Positions 16,799-27,092 are shown, counted from the stretch's first letter. The stretch: 46,496 nt of DNA from Candidatus Peribacter sp. (GCA_030647195.1 JAUSKD010000018.1:1-46496); one strand, 5' to 3'. The notes: generated by a model from the letters alone, not told the origin. A program made the numbers and translations.

Positions 16799-19090
16799 TT
16801 AAAGACGTCGCTTAAGCCAAATCAGGGCGACCCCCACGCTCGAAAGCGCCCCCAGCGCGCTCACTTCGGGCACGGGGGACTTTTCCGCGACAGGAGCTGC
16901 AGCGGTGAGCGTGGCCGGCAGTTCGGACAGGGCGAAGGACATGACGAGGGAACCAGAGGAATGAAAGGAAATAGAGGAAAGAGAAGAAAGAGAGGATCGG
17001 GAAGCCACGACGTAGCGCGTTCGCGAAAAGGCAGGCGTGGTCGCGACGATGGATTTCTTTATGACTGCGACAGAGGGGGCAGGTGACAACACCGTTGTCT
17101 GACAAGCATTCGGTAACTCCGGAGTGGGGTCGGAACTTTTCCATTCCCCATCGCAGAAACTGAGCGAAATTCCTGCTTTGAGTTTCGGGATGGAAACGTG
17201 ATCCGACCAGGAAGCATCCGGAGCGATCAGCCACACGTCATCGCCGGAATCATTGAGCTGAAGCTTGGTCCCGCCGCCGGGAAACAGCCGGTACTCCCCT
17301 GCTCCGATCCGGGAATCCGAAGGGAGCTTATATGGCTTACTGCCGCCATCTTTCAGGTCATCGAGGATCCAGCCTGCAAGGGAAATAGCGTGATCGGTCG
17401 GATTATGTAACTCGATCCACTCGTCGCCCGTCATCTGCACTTCACTCAAGGTCACCCCCGTCTCGACGCGGACTTCCTCCTGCATGCTCATCAGCACGAT
17501 ACTGGAAGAGCTTGATGACGCGCTTGAGCGGGAATGAGAGGAGACCGAGGATGCCGAGGATGCAGATGAGGCCGATGAACGAACGGCTGCTTCCTCCTCC
17601 GGAAGCACGGTGACTGAGAGCTGGGCGACGGAAATGCCGCCGCAAAAATCCCGAACGGTCAGCCGCACGCTGAAATCCCCGGGATCGGAAAACGTGTGCG
17701 ATGGCGGATTGCAGGCACTACTCACCGCATCATCACCCAAGTCCCACGCGCAGCTTGCCGAAGCCAAAGATCCGGCTCCCACGGCGGCCTCAAGATTGAG
17801 CGTCACATGTTCCGTTCCCTGAACGTACGCGCTGCCGACCGACGCCGATCCGGCATCCTGAATGACGATGCGCGGGGCGAGTGATCCTGCGGTATTCGGT
17901 CTGCCTTCACTCGGCACGCAGAACGCACGCAGCTGACCGGGAGCATTGGGATCCCGCCCGAAACTTACCTCCTCCGCGGTCAGCGGATACTCAAACGCAT
18001 CGATGAGCGCAGACCCGTTCATCAGGCTCACACGCTCACCACTGTTACTCAACGGAAGACCGGTGACGGATTTGCGGAAGGATACATACTCGCCTGCCGC
18101 GAGAAGGAAACCCGAACCGGAACGCGGAAGAATGCGATAGACGTGGCTTCCGGCACCGAGTGACCATCCCGCGATGTCCGTGGAATCCGCTCCCAGATTG
18201 GCGATTTCGATCCACTCATCCGTATCCGCGCCGATGGGGTTGGCGAGGACCTCGGTGATGAAGACGGAAAGAGAGGATGCCGAAGAGACAGAGGATGCCG
18301 ACGAAGCAGAGGATGCAGAAGATGCCGACGAGACCGAGGATGCAAACGAAATCGAAGAGGATGACTCGCTGCTCACAGAGGAACCGGAGCCGGAGGATGA
18401 AGAGGAGGAATCCGAAGATGCCGACGAGACCGAGGAGGCAACGGAAGGCGCACTGACGCTCCCGATATATCCCGGCGTGCCGAAGATGGGCGATCCATCT
18501 TTGAATCCGGATGATGCGGTGACCGTCCGCCAGTTTTCCGGAACGTTGCCCGGAGCATGGAGATCGATACGCTCCATGCTGGCCTTGGTGCCTCCCGACG
18601 GATTGGCTCCCGCAAGCGGATTCCCGACTCCGTCATCCACCTCGTCGCGCACAGAGCCTACGGCATCGCGGAGTCTCAGGAGCAACTTGGTATTCGGCAG
18701 ACTCATGGACGACGTCGTGATCCACGGTTCCGACAGAAGCCTCGAAGAAGCGGCGACATAGTGACTGAGCACACGCACGTCCCCGGCCGGGATCAGTGCG
18801 CCCGTCGCAAATGTAACAATCACCGCCTCCTCACCCGTGCTCTTGAGACCCGTGAATGTCCAACCGGAGAGGTCGCAGTCGCTCGTTCCCGCGCACGCGA
18901 TCTCCACCCACTCATCGGCAGTCGAGAGATCGGATCCCATCCACATCACTTCGCTGATGACCGCCGAACCGATCGAAGTGCTGTCATCCGCAAACGCCCG
19001 ATGCATCGCCTGCCCGGGCAAGAGGCAAAGCAGCATTCCTGCCGGAAGCAGGTATGTGAGAAGCCGGTACAGAAACCTGTTCGGTTCCAA
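16799..19090 (-). CDS. Secreted lamin-tail-domain protein with Ser-rich linkers
   Basis: This 763-aa protein has an N-terminal signal peptide (about 1-35, ending near AFADD) and a C-terminal anchor of hydrophobic helix plus KRRL. Three lamin-tail domains are visible from their EWIE signature: about 40-200 (DEWVEIACAG), 273-395 (DEWIEIANLG) and 540-665 (DEWIELHNP). A PKD-like domain (CAWDLGDD, HTFSDPGDF) lies at about 405-497. Long Ser/Ala linkers join them at about 225-272 and 503-530. Such proteins are exported and often surface-bound, possibly to DNA or polysaccharide. The start is a TTG, chosen because no in-frame ATG precedes the signal peptide and an in-frame TGA lies just upstream. No clear promoter was found. 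Confidence 0.85.
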   Translation of the reverse strand: MEPNRFLYRLLTYLLPAGMLLCLLPGQAMHRAFADDSTSIGSAVISEVMWMGSDLSTADEWVEIACAGTSDCDLSGWTFTGLKSTGEEAVIVTFATGALIPAGDVRVLSHYVAASSRLLSEPWITTSSMSLPNTKLLLRLRDAVGSVRDEVDDGVGNPLAGANPSGGTKASMERIDLHAPGNVPENWRTVTASSGFKDGSPIFGTPGYIGSVSAPSVASSVSSASSDSSSSSSGSGSSVSSESSSSISFASSVSSASSASSASSASSVSSASSLSVFITEVLANPIGADTDEWIEIANLGADSTDIAGWSLGAGSHVYRILPRSGSGFLLAAGEYVSFRKSVTGLPLSNSGERVSLMNGSALIDAFEYPLTAEEVSFGRDPNAPGQLRAFCVPSEGRPNTAGSLAPRIVIQDAGSASVGSAYVQGTEHVTLNLEAAVGAGSLASASCAWDLGDDAVSSACNPPSHTFSDPGDFSVRLTVRDFCGGISVAQLSVTVLPEEEAAVRSSASSASSASSVSSHSRSSASSSSSSIVLMSMQEEVRVETGVTLSEVQMTGDEWIELHNPTDHAISLAGWILDDLKDGGSKPYKLPSDSRIGAGEYRLFPGGGTKLQLNDSGDDVWLIAPDASWSDHVSIPKLKAGISLSFCDGEWKSSDPTPELPNACQTTVLSPAPSVAVIKKSIVATTPAFSRTRYVVASRSSLSSLSSISFHSSGSLVMSFALSELPATLTAAAPVAEKSPVPEVSALGALSSVGVALIWLKRRL

Positions 19091-19193
19091 AGCACACCAT
19101 TGCAGCGCAATTCATGGATCAGAGCAGCACTCCCGAGTAAACGAAACAGAGCCGGTGTCTTTTTTTTGGCTTCTGTAAAACAAAAAACAAGTT

Positions 19194-19433
19194 CTATGCC
19201 CCCCCAGAACGTGCAGGCATCAGCCCGTGAATATTCCTTCTTGTTCGTCCCCGCTCTGCGTCAGTTCTTTTCTGTGTCGCCATCAAGAAGTCGTATTCAA
19301 CCCGAGGTTTCTCGGCAGCGAGCGACCGATTTGGCGGTAACCCATAACTATCGTAGATCGGATTACCGAATCGTGTGAACCCTACGACTTTTGCGCACTC
19401 TGGCATTGGCAGTTCGGAGTTATTTCGACGCAT
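19194..19433 (-). CDS. Candidate small protein, 79 aa, unknown function
   Basis: An ATG at 19431-19433 opens a 79-codon frame starting MRRNNSELPMPECAKVVGF and ending in TAG. A good promoter (TTGACT-16-TACAAT) ends 8 nt before this ATG, the leaderless layout seen for many other genes here, and this is the main support. The frame contains FGNPIYDSYGLPPNRS and is basic at its C-terminus. Codon use is less GC-biased at third positions than in neighbouring genes. It could instead be a transcribed RNA or a chance frame. No family recognised. Confidence 0.4.
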   Translation of the reverse strand: MRRNNSELPMPECAKVVGFTRFGNPIYDSYGLPPNRSLAAEKPRVEYDFLMATQKRTDAERGRTRRNIHGLMPARSGGA

Positions 19434-19780
19434 GTAACCGCATTGTATGCATGCATCACAATCAGTCAAGAAAAGATCTTTCTATCCTAAAGCCCATATT
19501 CGTCAACAGAACCTTTTGGCTTCCGGACTGCACGGTGGCTTCACAAAGCGCCGACTTTCTCTCTTCTGCCATGAGCCAAAATCCGATAGAATAGTGGCGA
19601 GCTCACCTATGAGCTTTTTCTCTTCGTTACAAGCATCTTCCCCCTCTGCTCCCTTCCTTTCGAACTCATTCCTGTGACGCATCCATCTCTATTCGCGGCA
19701 ACTCCCCTCTTTATTGAGAGGAGAGACAGGTAAGAAGCGAAAGGCCGAGCAGGGATTTTTTTCCTGTTCCCCTTCGATCC
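19434..19780. other. Gene-poor gap before rny
   Basis: Apart from the promoter at 19442-19469, this stretch holds no gene I can support. A possible plus-strand -10 (TAGAAT near 19585) has only a weak -35. A small hairpin, CTCCCCTC/GAGAGGAG with one mismatch, lies at 19702-19723. No RNA gene fold was recognised. The rny promoter is unresolved. Confidence 0.4.
19442..19469 (-). promoter_or_regulatory. Promoter in front of the 79-aa frame
   Basis: TTGACT (plus 19464-19469), 16 nt, TACAAT (plus 19442-19447) on the minus strand, 8 nt before ATG at 19433. Confidence 0.6.
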
Positions 19781-21337
19781 ATGGACAACACCATTGTATT
19801 CCTCGCACTCCTCGGAGGTGCCGGTCTCGGTGTGCTCGCCGGCTGGTTCCTGTTCAACAAAGGCAAACACGTCAGCGCGACCCTGCAGGCAGACATCAGC
19901 AAAAAGGAGCAGGAAGTCGAGAGGTTGAACCTGCGCATCGCGCAGGCGCAGAGCCAGATCAAGACGGCCGAGGCCGAGGCGCGCGTCGCGGCGAAAGAGC
20001 TCCTCTCGGAGGCGAAAGCGCAGGCGGCAGAGATGGAAGCGAAGCTGGAGAAAGAGCAGGGCCGTATCGAGGAGAAAGAGAAAACGCTCGATGAGAAAGT
20101 CCGCGAGCTGGAGCGTCAGCGCGCGAACATTGCGAAGCAGGAGCAGGAAGTTGTCTCGCTCAAGACCGAATTGACCGCCGCCAGTGCCTCGCACCGCGAA
20201 GCGCTGGAAAAAGTTTCCAAGCTGACGCAGGAGCAGGCGAAGGAACAGCTGAAAGAGGAGCTCGTACACGAGTTCTCATCCTTCTATGCCGGGCAGGCCA
20301 AGCTGGTCAAAGAGCAATTCAAGGAAGAGGCCGAAGAGGAGGCCAAGAACCTGCTGGCCGAAGCCATGCAGCGCTACGCATCAGAGGTCGCGACGGAATC
20401 CACGGCCACCGTGGTGCAGCTGCCGTCCGATGACGTGAAAGGCAAGATCATCGGCAAGGAGGGACGCAACATCACCGCGTTCGAAGCGGCCACGGGCGTC
20501 GACATCATCATCGACGACACGCCCGGTGCCATCGTGATCTCGGGCTACGATCTGGCCCGGCGCTACGTGGCCAAGCTGGCCATGGAGAAACTGATCAAGG
20601 ACGGGCGCATCCAGCCGGCACGCATCGAGGAGGTCGTGGCAAAGATGAAAGAGGAAGTCGGCAAGATGATGCTGGAATTCGGCAAGCGCGCCGCAGAAGA
20701 GCTGAGCATCACCAACTATCCGCAGGACCTGCTCAAGATCATCGGGCGACTCCGCTTCCGCACCAGCTACGGACAGAACGTGCTCAAGCACTCGCTCGAG
20801 ATGGCCAATATCGGCCGCATGCTGGCCGAAGAGATCGGCGCCGACGCCAAGGTGGTGACGGAAGGCTGTCTGCTGCACGACATCGGCAAGGCGCTCGATC
20901 ACGAGATCGCCGGCACGCACGTCGAGATCGGCCTCGAGATCGCCCGCAAGTTCAAGGTCCGCCCCGAGGTGTTGCACTGCATCGCCTCGCACCACGGCGA
21001 TACGCCCATCGAGTCGCCCGAAGCCTTCATCGTGGCGGCGGCGGATGCGATCTCGGGCGCACGTCCGGGTGCGCGGCGCGAATCCTTCGAGGCCTACGTG
21101 CGCCGCCTGAAGGAGCTGGAAGAAGTGGCCAAGGGTTTCGAGGGCGTGAAGCGCGCCTTTGCCATCTCGGCCGGCCGCGAGGTGCGCGTGTACGTGGATA
21201 CGGAAAAGGTGGACGACCTGGGTCAGGCACGATTGGCCAAAGACATCGCCGAGAAAATCGAGAAGGAGCTGACGTATCCGGGCGTCATCAAAGTGAATGT
21301 GATCCGGGAACGGAGAATCGAAGAAGTGGCGAAGTGA
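19781..21337 (+). CDS. rny: Ribonuclease Y
   Basis: RNase Y is a membrane-anchored endoribonuclease that starts mRNA decay. The 518-aa protein has the full family layout: an N-terminal membrane helix (about 5-25), a long coiled coil (about 35-200), a KH domain with GKIIGKEGRNI (about 222-232), and an HD domain with the metal-binding LLHDIGKALDHE (about 364-375) followed by a conserved C-terminal domain (ADAISGARPGARRE). Length matches the usual ~520 aa. The ATG has no Shine-Dalgarno sequence; a C/T-rich stretch (CCTGTTCCCCTTCGATCC) precedes it. The paired 9-nt repeats at 21338-21490 lie directly after the stop. No neighbouring gene is obviously co-transcribed. Confidence 0.97.
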   Translation: MDNTIVFLALLGGAGLGVLAGWFLFNKGKHVSATLQADISKKEQEVERLNLRIAQAQSQIKTAEAEARVAAKELLSEAKAQAAEMEAKLEKEQGRIEEKEKTLDEKVRELERQRANIAKQEQEVVSLKTELTAASASHREALEKVSKLTQEQAKEQLKEELVHEFSSFYAGQAKLVKEQFKEEAEEEAKNLLAEAMQRYASEVATESTATVVQLPSDDVKGKIIGKEGRNITAFEAATGVDIIIDDTPGAIVISGYDLARRYVAKLAMEKLIKDGRIQPARIEEVVAKMKEEVGKMMLEFGKRAAEELSITNYPQDLLKIIGRLRFRTSYGQNVLKHSLEMANIGRMLAEEIGADAKVVTEGCLLHDIGKALDHEIAGTHVEIGLEIARKFKVRPEVLHCIASHHGDTPIESPEAFIVAAADAISGARPGARRESFEAYVRRLKELEEVAKGFEGVKRAFAISAGREVRVYVDTEKVDDLGQARLAKDIAEKIEKELTYPGVIKVNVIRERRIEEVAK

Positions 21338-21490
21338 AAAGGTTTTGAAGGTAATGAAGGTATTGTAGGTAATGAAGGTACTGAAGGTAGTGGAGACCCA
21401 AACCTCCCTTACCTTCTTTACGTTCCTGACCTTCCTTACCTTCCTTACCTTCCTTACCTTCCTGACCTTCCTCACGTTCCTTACTTTCCT
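21338..21490. repeat. Paired 9-nt inverted tandem repeats after rny
   Basis: The left arm (about 21340-21393) has five to six units of GAAGGTAAT-type sequence. The right arm (about 21410-21490) has about nine units of TTCCTTACC-type sequence. The arms are complementary, so the transcript could fold into a long purine/pyrimidine hairpin. It probably ends or protects the rny mRNA. The remainder to 21629 holds no gene; an extended -10 (TGCTAAATA, 21603-21611) may serve the next gene. Confidence 0.85.
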
Positions 21491-21629
21491 TACCTGTCTG
21501 ATCTCACAACGTCCCCCTCACACCCGCAAACATCAATACCAAAAATTACCCTCTTCCCGTCAAGCCATCACGGATGCGCTCAGTTCCAGCAATGGTACGA
21601 TTTGCTAAATACTTCTCCCGCTCTCTCCC

Positions 21630-24600
21630 ATGGTTTCAAAGCGCATTGTTCTTCTTGGAATTTTTTCTCTCAGCGTCGCTGCCGCATTCGCCGGAACGCT
21701 TTGGAATCTGCGGGGAGATGACCTGCAGGGGCAACTCGCCTCAGGAGCATCACAAGTGGTCGATGACGGTGATACGAGCTTCAGGACAAACGGGAAGGGT
21801 TGGCAGACCTTTCAGCACAATCTGGGATATAAGGGAGATATCTCCTCGCCGACTTCTCCTGCCGACCTCACACTGGGGGCAACATGGACGTTTGCGAACG
21901 TGTCTGCGGGCCAGTACAAATTTTTCGTGACCTTCAAGGCCTACAGCCTGCTCACCAATCAGGCGCCGTACGTCATCAGGGACGGAACATCCGCGATCGG
22001 CTCGGCGACGATCAATCAGAAGGTCGACCCCTCGGGTAATACCTTCGACGGCAAAAACTGGATGCTGCTCGGCACGTTCACCGTGAAGGGGCCGACGGCT
22101 TCCATCACCCTCTCCCGTCCGCCATCGCTTTCGGCAAACGGCGTGATTGCGGACGCCGCGCGCATCGAGCGCGTGGGTGGCACCGCTCCTGCCGCTCCGA
22201 CCGCGGCACCGGGCAACTCCCTTCTGCCGAGAGGCGCCGCCTCTTCGTTCGCGCAGGGCATCGCTACTCCCGGCGTTCAGCAAAGCTCCGCGAGGGTCTT
22301 CGGCCTTCCGGTCACCGGTACGCAGACTCAGGGAACCGGCGTGAGCAGCGCCAAACAAGTGAATAATGGAAGCAACACACCCGCTTCCCCTTCTGTAGCA
22401 CTTGGTACCTCTTACATGCCTCCTAATAACCAAAATTGCCCGATCGGCGCCAATAATTGCTCTGGGTGTCGCCTCGGCATGAGTACGCTGGAATGCGGAC
22501 AATGGCTCTGTACGATAAGCGGGAAGGACTACGACCAGAGAACCAATCGCTGCATCTGCCGTCAGGGCACAGGATGTCCCGACGGGAATCAGGATCCCTT
22601 CTGCGAGTGCGCTCCCATCACCTGCCCACCGGGCTACCACCTTGGAGACAAGGGATCTCCCACCACCTGTCTTCCGGATTCCGTCTGCGGAGACAGCTAC
22701 CTTGAATACACTAACGTACCGCGGGAATACTGTGAACTGGATGGCAACCAGGGATGTCCGCCGGAACGTACGTGCAGCACGTGCCAGTCCTGCCTGGTCT
22801 GCGGCGACACCCTGCTCACCAACAACGAAGAATGCGAAACGGACTACACGTGCGCTTCGGGAAAATCCTGCAGCCCCACCTGCACCTGTACGGACTCTTC
22901 TACCCCGCTCACGGCCAATGTCACGACCACACTCGCAAGCAACAGCCGTCTGGCGACGACGACGGTCATCTCGAACGACGTCACGCGCGTAAGCTGGTCG
23001 GTCCCCGTGCGCTCCGGAGAGCTCTACGACGTGTACGTGGCCACACGACCCTCGTGCAATTCGACCAACGTCTGCCCCGAACCAGCGTGTCCGTCCAACT
23101 TCTGGAAAATCTACAATGGCTCACAGGAGGTCCGCCCGCTGCTCATCCCCTTCGGCAACCCCCTCTGCTACACATGGCCCGACCCCCTGAATAGGGGCAC
23201 CGTATGGATCCGTCTCGCACAGGTGCCGGCTTCGTCCTCCACAATCAGGGTACAGCATGAGCCCACTCCCCTCCCCATAAACGGAAATCCCAATGACCCC
23301 GCACGTCGCACTGCCCTCGCAACTTCAATCCGCCTCGTGAAAGTCACCCCCGGTACCGAGGTCCCCGCGCCCCTCGGCGTCACACTCATCGACGACGGGG
23401 ATCAGGGCTTCTCCGTCAGCGGTACCTATCAGACGTCCTCCGCCCCCCCGACTCTCCCCTGGTCCTCAACGGATCAGGGTCAGCTCAGCTTCGGGGACGA
23501 TTTCGTGAGCCCGTCGTACTATCCCTCGTGGGCCTTTACGGTTTCTCCGAACTCCAACTATCGCGTGCTCGTCTCGTATCGTTCTTCCGGTAACACCACC
23601 TACAACAGAACCTACTCGATCACCGACGGGTGGAATAATTCCCTCCCGCCGGCTCCCAGAGGCCAGGAACTGGGGCCCGTCACCATCGATGGAAGGAACC
23701 CCCCGGATGGCGGGTGGTACCGTGGCGTACAGTGGAAAGACATCGGATCATTCACAGTCCGATCGAGCCGGCTCACCATCACCGGCAAGACGGGCTTCTT
23801 CGGTTCCGATGCCATCCGCATTGAGCGGACAAGCGGCCCCGTCTCTTCGCGATCCTCTGCCGCAAGTTCGGTCTCCTCTGCCGCAGCCTGCGCCCGGGAA
23901 GGGGAGATCATCACAGAAATGAATATGCGTCTCTGCTGCACGGGCCTCGTTCTGCGCCCCAGCGTGACTCCTTCGGGCAATCAATGTCCCGATATCTCCC
24001 TCAACTCTGTGTGCACACTGTGCGGCAATGGCACCTGCGGCTTCGGCGAAAACTTCTGTAACTGTCTCGCCGATTGTCCGCGCCCCGCTTCCAGCTCATC
24101 AGTTCGCTCACAATCGTCGGCCAGCTCACAGGCATGGACGGAGTGCCCGACATCCACCTTATGCACGAAACGTTGGGCAAACAATCAGTGCAACAGCCTG
24201 GCCATTGATTGCGCCCCCGGATCCTCCCTGCAGTGCGACTCCACGTGCGGCAACTCTTCCTGCTCCGGCCAGTGCTGCCGGTGTGTGGGAGGGAGCTCTT
24301 CGTCCTCCAGATCTTCTGCTTCCGCCTCTTCTGTTGCCACCTGCTCCGCCGCCCCCTGGACAGCGTGTCCGACGGGATACTTTTGTGGAGCAGCCTGCGC
24401 GGAAGGAAGTTGCTGGCAGGGAGATATCTTTGACTGCCCTTCCGGTCAGCAACCCCAGTACGTCGGCACCTGCGGCAATACGACATGCTCCGGTCGGTGC
24501 GGCCGGTGCGTGGGAGGATCATCCTCCAGCTCCGTTCAAGCCTGCATCGCAGAGGGCCAGACGGGTCACTCCATTCCAACGCCGGGTGACCAGTGCTGTG

Positions 24601-27092
24601 TAGGACTCCAGACGATGCCCACGTTCACGGTCGCCACTGACGGATCGTGCATTGGAAGAACGGACGGTTCGTTCTACTGCACAGCACTCTGCGGTAACGG
24701 ACAATGTGTCGGAGTCGAGAATGCCTGCAACTGTCCGGCAGACTGCCAGCAATCATTGTGCGGCAACGGACAGGTCGACACCGGCGAACAGTGCGATGGT
24801 TCGACCACTCCCTGCCAGAGCGGCCAGAGCTGCACGCTGGACTGTCAGTGCGCCACGGAACCCCCGAGCTCAATCCAGTGGCAAATGGTGGGAAACTCCT
24901 ACCTCGTAAGTACGCTCACTGACTACGCCCTCTTCGGGCACGGCTCCTCCCTCTACCTTGTGGGAGGCATGGACTTCTGGGGCGCGACGAAGAACGAGCT
25001 GCGCTCCACCGACGGCCTCAGCTGGACCAGCGTGGCCTCTCTGCCGCAACCCCTCGCCAATGCCGCTTCTGTGCAAACGGAAGGAAGCGCTTTGCTCCTG
25101 GGTGGCTTGTACAACAGGGATAGCGTGGTGCATTGGGCCTTCGATACCCCCAACCTGCTCACCATCGCCTTCCGCTCCAATCCCGCTCTCGCCCTGCCCG
25201 TCCCCCGCTACGACGGCGCTGCCCTGCGCATGGGGACCCGCACCTTCTTCCTCGGCGGCTTCTACAAAGCCACCCCTCTCGGCGGTTCGCTGCTGGGTTC
25301 GCTGCTGGGAGCCCTCATCGGCCAGACTGCCGTGCCGTACCCCTCCAATGAAATCTATATGCACAACGGCACCAGCTGGACACGGGTGCAGCCGGATCTG
25401 CCGTTCCACGTGACGAAGAACGATGCCTTCTCCCTCGGCGGCAAGCTCTTCATCCTGGACCGCTCCAATCCCCGCAAGGTCTACATGTCCGAGAATGGCA
25501 CCGCGTGGGCACAGGTGTCGACCCTCCCGGCCGCCACCTCAGACATGCCCCTGCTCATGCCTACCCTGCACAAGGGAGCCATTTGGCTCCTCGGCAAATC
25601 CGGCACCTTCGCGGGCTCCGCCGTCGCCACGACCGATGGGCGGCAGTGGCAGACTGTCACGGGAGCCTTCCCCTCTGATCTCAATGATTTCAGACCGGAC
25701 AGCGCCGTCTCTTTCAAAGATGAGCTGTGGGTGCTCGGCACCGTCAGCGACTACTACATCGGCGGCAACGGCCGCAACGGCAAAGTGCTCAAGACCGGTG
25801 CTGCGGGCGGGCCTGTCTGCGGCAACGGACACATAGAAGGAGAGGCCTGTGATGACGGAAATACGGCAAATGGCGATGGATGCGATCAGAGCTGTCACAT
25901 CGAACAAGGCTGGATCTGCGGCGGAACGACCGGACAGCAGAGCGTCTGCTCACACTGGATCGGCTGTGATGACGGATTCTCGTGCTCAGGAAATCCGTTC
26001 TTCGGCAACGACAATGCGTGGCACTGCGGATTTACCGGAGGCCTGGAGCCCGGATGCCATGTGGAACGCAACGGCGCAAGTTGTGGCAATGATGAATGGT
26101 GCCAGTCAGCCACCTGTCAGAAAATCGTCTGCGACGGGTCTTCCTCTTCCGCTTCTTCCTCCTCTTCATCCTCTTCCTCCTCGTCTGTCGCCTGCGCCCA
26201 GAACGGCCAGAAGGTCTACGGTTCCTCACAGTTCGGCCCCACGGTGTGTTGCAGCAAGAATGCCGGCATCAAGCCGAATAGCACACTGGCCGGGAATATG
26301 TGTATCTCCACGAATGACGGATCCAAAGGAACCTGCGTCGACAACTGGTGGCAGACGTGCGGCAACGGCACCTGCGCAACAGGCGAGGATAAGTGCAGCT
26401 GTCCGGCGGATTGCTCCATCCCCTGGACGCAGGTGGGACCCCCTCACCACGATTGGACGACATGCAATGCCGAGTGTGCCTCCCGCGGCAAAACCTGCGC
26501 GCAGGAAGGCTGCACCCCCGCCACAGCCTGGAACGGCACCGTCTTCAGCGGCGGCGAGAAGCTCCTCTCGAACGGCAGCACGACCGTCTCGTATGCGTGC
26601 GACAACGCGTGGGGCACGCTCAACAGCGCTGACAAGAATTACTGCTGCTGCACCGGAGAGACGGTGTCTTCTTCCAGCTCATCTTCCGCCTCGTCTCTCG
26701 CCTGCACGCCCGAAGGCCAGACCCATGCCGTGATCCCCGGTGCCTCCTGCTGCGCAGGACTCACCGATGTCAACACATCCGCCCCGAATGCGGACGGCTC
26801 CTGCACGCCTGCCCCTCTGGGAGTTTCCCGCTGTACCAAATGCGGCGATGGCGTCTGCGGCACAGGAGAGAACAAGTGTAACTGCTCACAGGACTGCCCC
26901 GTCGCCTGCCGCGTTACCCAGCCTCCGCTCTGCATGAACGGCATCCTTGTGCCACAGCTCGGTCCCGATGCGAACGGCTGCAGGCTCCCTCCCGTCTGTT
27001 GTGAGGGCGCCAACAATCCCACGGCCAACTGCAGCATGGATCTGCAATGTGCCGGAGGAACCTGCGTCATCTCTTCGTGCACGTGCCAGTAA
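21630..27092 (+). CDS. Giant secreted Cys-rich mosaic protein (golvesin-like, kelch-like, DUF4215)
   Basis: This 1820-aa protein has a signal peptide (about 1-22). Domains by eye: golvesin/xanthan-lyase-type modules at about 42-185 (VVDDGDTSFRTNG to ARIERVGG) and 586-735 (LIDDGDQGFSVSG to AIRIERTSG); Cys-rich regions at about 268-420 and 798-1080; a kelch-like repeat region at about 1082-1387 (LYLVGGMDFWG, LLLGGLYNR, FFLGGFY); a Myxococcus-type Cys repeat at about 1394-1430 (GEACDDGNTANGDGC); and a C-terminal Cys module at about 1760-1820. Ser-rich linkers separate blocks, the longest near 1504-1520. No membrane anchor or sorting signal is seen at the C-terminus. It is probably an exported adhesin or surface protein; ligand unknown. 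The gene for a related protein starts 25 nt downstream. Confidence 0.9.
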   Translation: MVSKRIVLLGIFSLSVAAAFAGTLWNLRGDDLQGQLASGASQVVDDGDTSFRTNGKGWQTFQHNLGYKGDISSPTSPADLTLGATWTFANVSAGQYKFFVTFKAYSLLTNQAPYVIRDGTSAIGSATINQKVDPSGNTFDGKNWMLLGTFTVKGPTASITLSRPPSLSANGVIADAARIERVGGTAPAAPTAAPGNSLLPRGAASSFAQGIATPGVQQSSARVFGLPVTGTQTQGTGVSSAKQVNNGSNTPASPSVALGTSYMPPNNQNCPIGANNCSGCRLGMSTLECGQWLCTISGKDYDQRTNRCICRQGTGCPDGNQDPFCECAPITCPPGYHLGDKGSPTTCLPDSVCGDSYLEYTNVPREYCELDGNQGCPPERTCSTCQSCLVCGDTLLTNNEECETDYTCASGKSCSPTCTCTDSSTPLTANVTTTLASNSRLATTTVISNDVTRVSWSVPVRSGELYDVYVATRPSCNSTNVCPEPACPSNFWKIYNGSQEVRPLLIPFGNPLCYTWPDPLNRGTVWIRLAQVPASSSTIRVQHEPTPLPINGNPNDPARRTALATSIRLVKVTPGTEVPAPLGVTLIDDGDQGFSVSGTYQTSSAPPTLPWSSTDQGQLSFGDDFVSPSYYPSWAFTVSPNSNYRVLVSYRSSGNTTYNRTYSITDGWNNSLPPAPRGQELGPVTIDGRNPPDGGWYRGVQWKDIGSFTVRSSRLTITGKTGFFGSDAIRIERTSGPVSSRSSAASSVSSAAACAREGEIITEMNMRLCCTGLVLRPSVTPSGNQCPDISLNSVCTLCGNGTCGFGENFCNCLADCPRPASSSSVRSQSSASSQAWTECPTSTLCTKRWANNQCNSLAIDCAPGSSLQCDSTCGNSSCSGQCCRCVGGSSSSSRSSASASSVATCSAAPWTACPTGYFCGAACAEGSCWQGDIFDCPSGQQPQYVGTCGNTTCSGRCGRCVGGSSSSSVQACIAEGQTGHSIPTPGDQCCVGLQTMPTFTVATDGSCIGRTDGSFYCTALCGNGQCVGVENACNCPADCQQSLCGNGQVDTGEQCDGSTTPCQSGQSCTLDCQCATEPPSSIQWQMVGNSYLVSTLTDYALFGHGSSLYLVGGMDFWGATKNELRSTDGLSWTSVASLPQPLANAASVQTEGSALLLGGLYNRDSVVHWAFDTPNLLTIAFRSNPALALPVPRYDGAALRMGTRTFFLGGFYKATPLGGSLLGSLLGALIGQTAVPYPSNEIYMHNGTSWTRVQPDLPFHVTKNDAFSLGGKLFILDRSNPRKVYMSENGTAWAQVSTLPAATSDMPLLMPTLHKGAIWLLGKSGTFAGSAVATTDGRQWQTVTGAFPSDLNDFRPDSAVSFKDELWVLGTVSDYYIGGNGRNGKVLKTGAAGGPVCGNGHIEGEACDDGNTANGDGCDQSCHIEQGWICGGTTGQQSVCSHWIGCDDGFSCSGNPFFGNDNAWHCGFTGGLEPGCHVERNGASCGNDEWCQSATCQKIVCDGSSSSASSSSSSSSSSSVACAQNGQKVYGSSQFGPTVCCSKNAGIKPNSTLAGNMCISTNDGSKGTCVDNWWQTCGNGTCATGEDKCSCPADCSIPWTQVGPPHHDWTTCNAECASRGKTCAQEGCTPATAWNGTVFSGGEKLLSNGSTTVSYACDNAWGTLNSADKNYCCCTGETVSSSSSSSASSLACTPEGQTHAVIPGASCCAGLTDVNTSAPNADGSCTPAPLGVSRCTKCGDGVCGTGENKCNCSQDCPVACRVTQPPLCMNGILVPQLGPDANGCRLPPVCCEGANNPTANCSMDLQCAGGTCVISSCTCQ

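Noticed and set aside
18557-19378. A 273-codon open frame on the plus strand
   Set aside because: It is antisense to the lamin-tail gene and its sequence is Arg/Pro-rich, as expected from the complement of a GC-rich gene.
19434-19780. Structured RNA such as tmRNA or RNase P RNA
   Set aside because: No conserved core motif was recognised.
20381-21475. A 364-codon minus-strand open frame across rny
   Set aside because: It overlaps the conserved RNase Y domains in the opposite direction, with no promoter or domain of its own.
21338-21490. CRISPR array
   Set aside because: The units are 9 nt without unique spacers and occur in both orientations; no cas gene is nearby.
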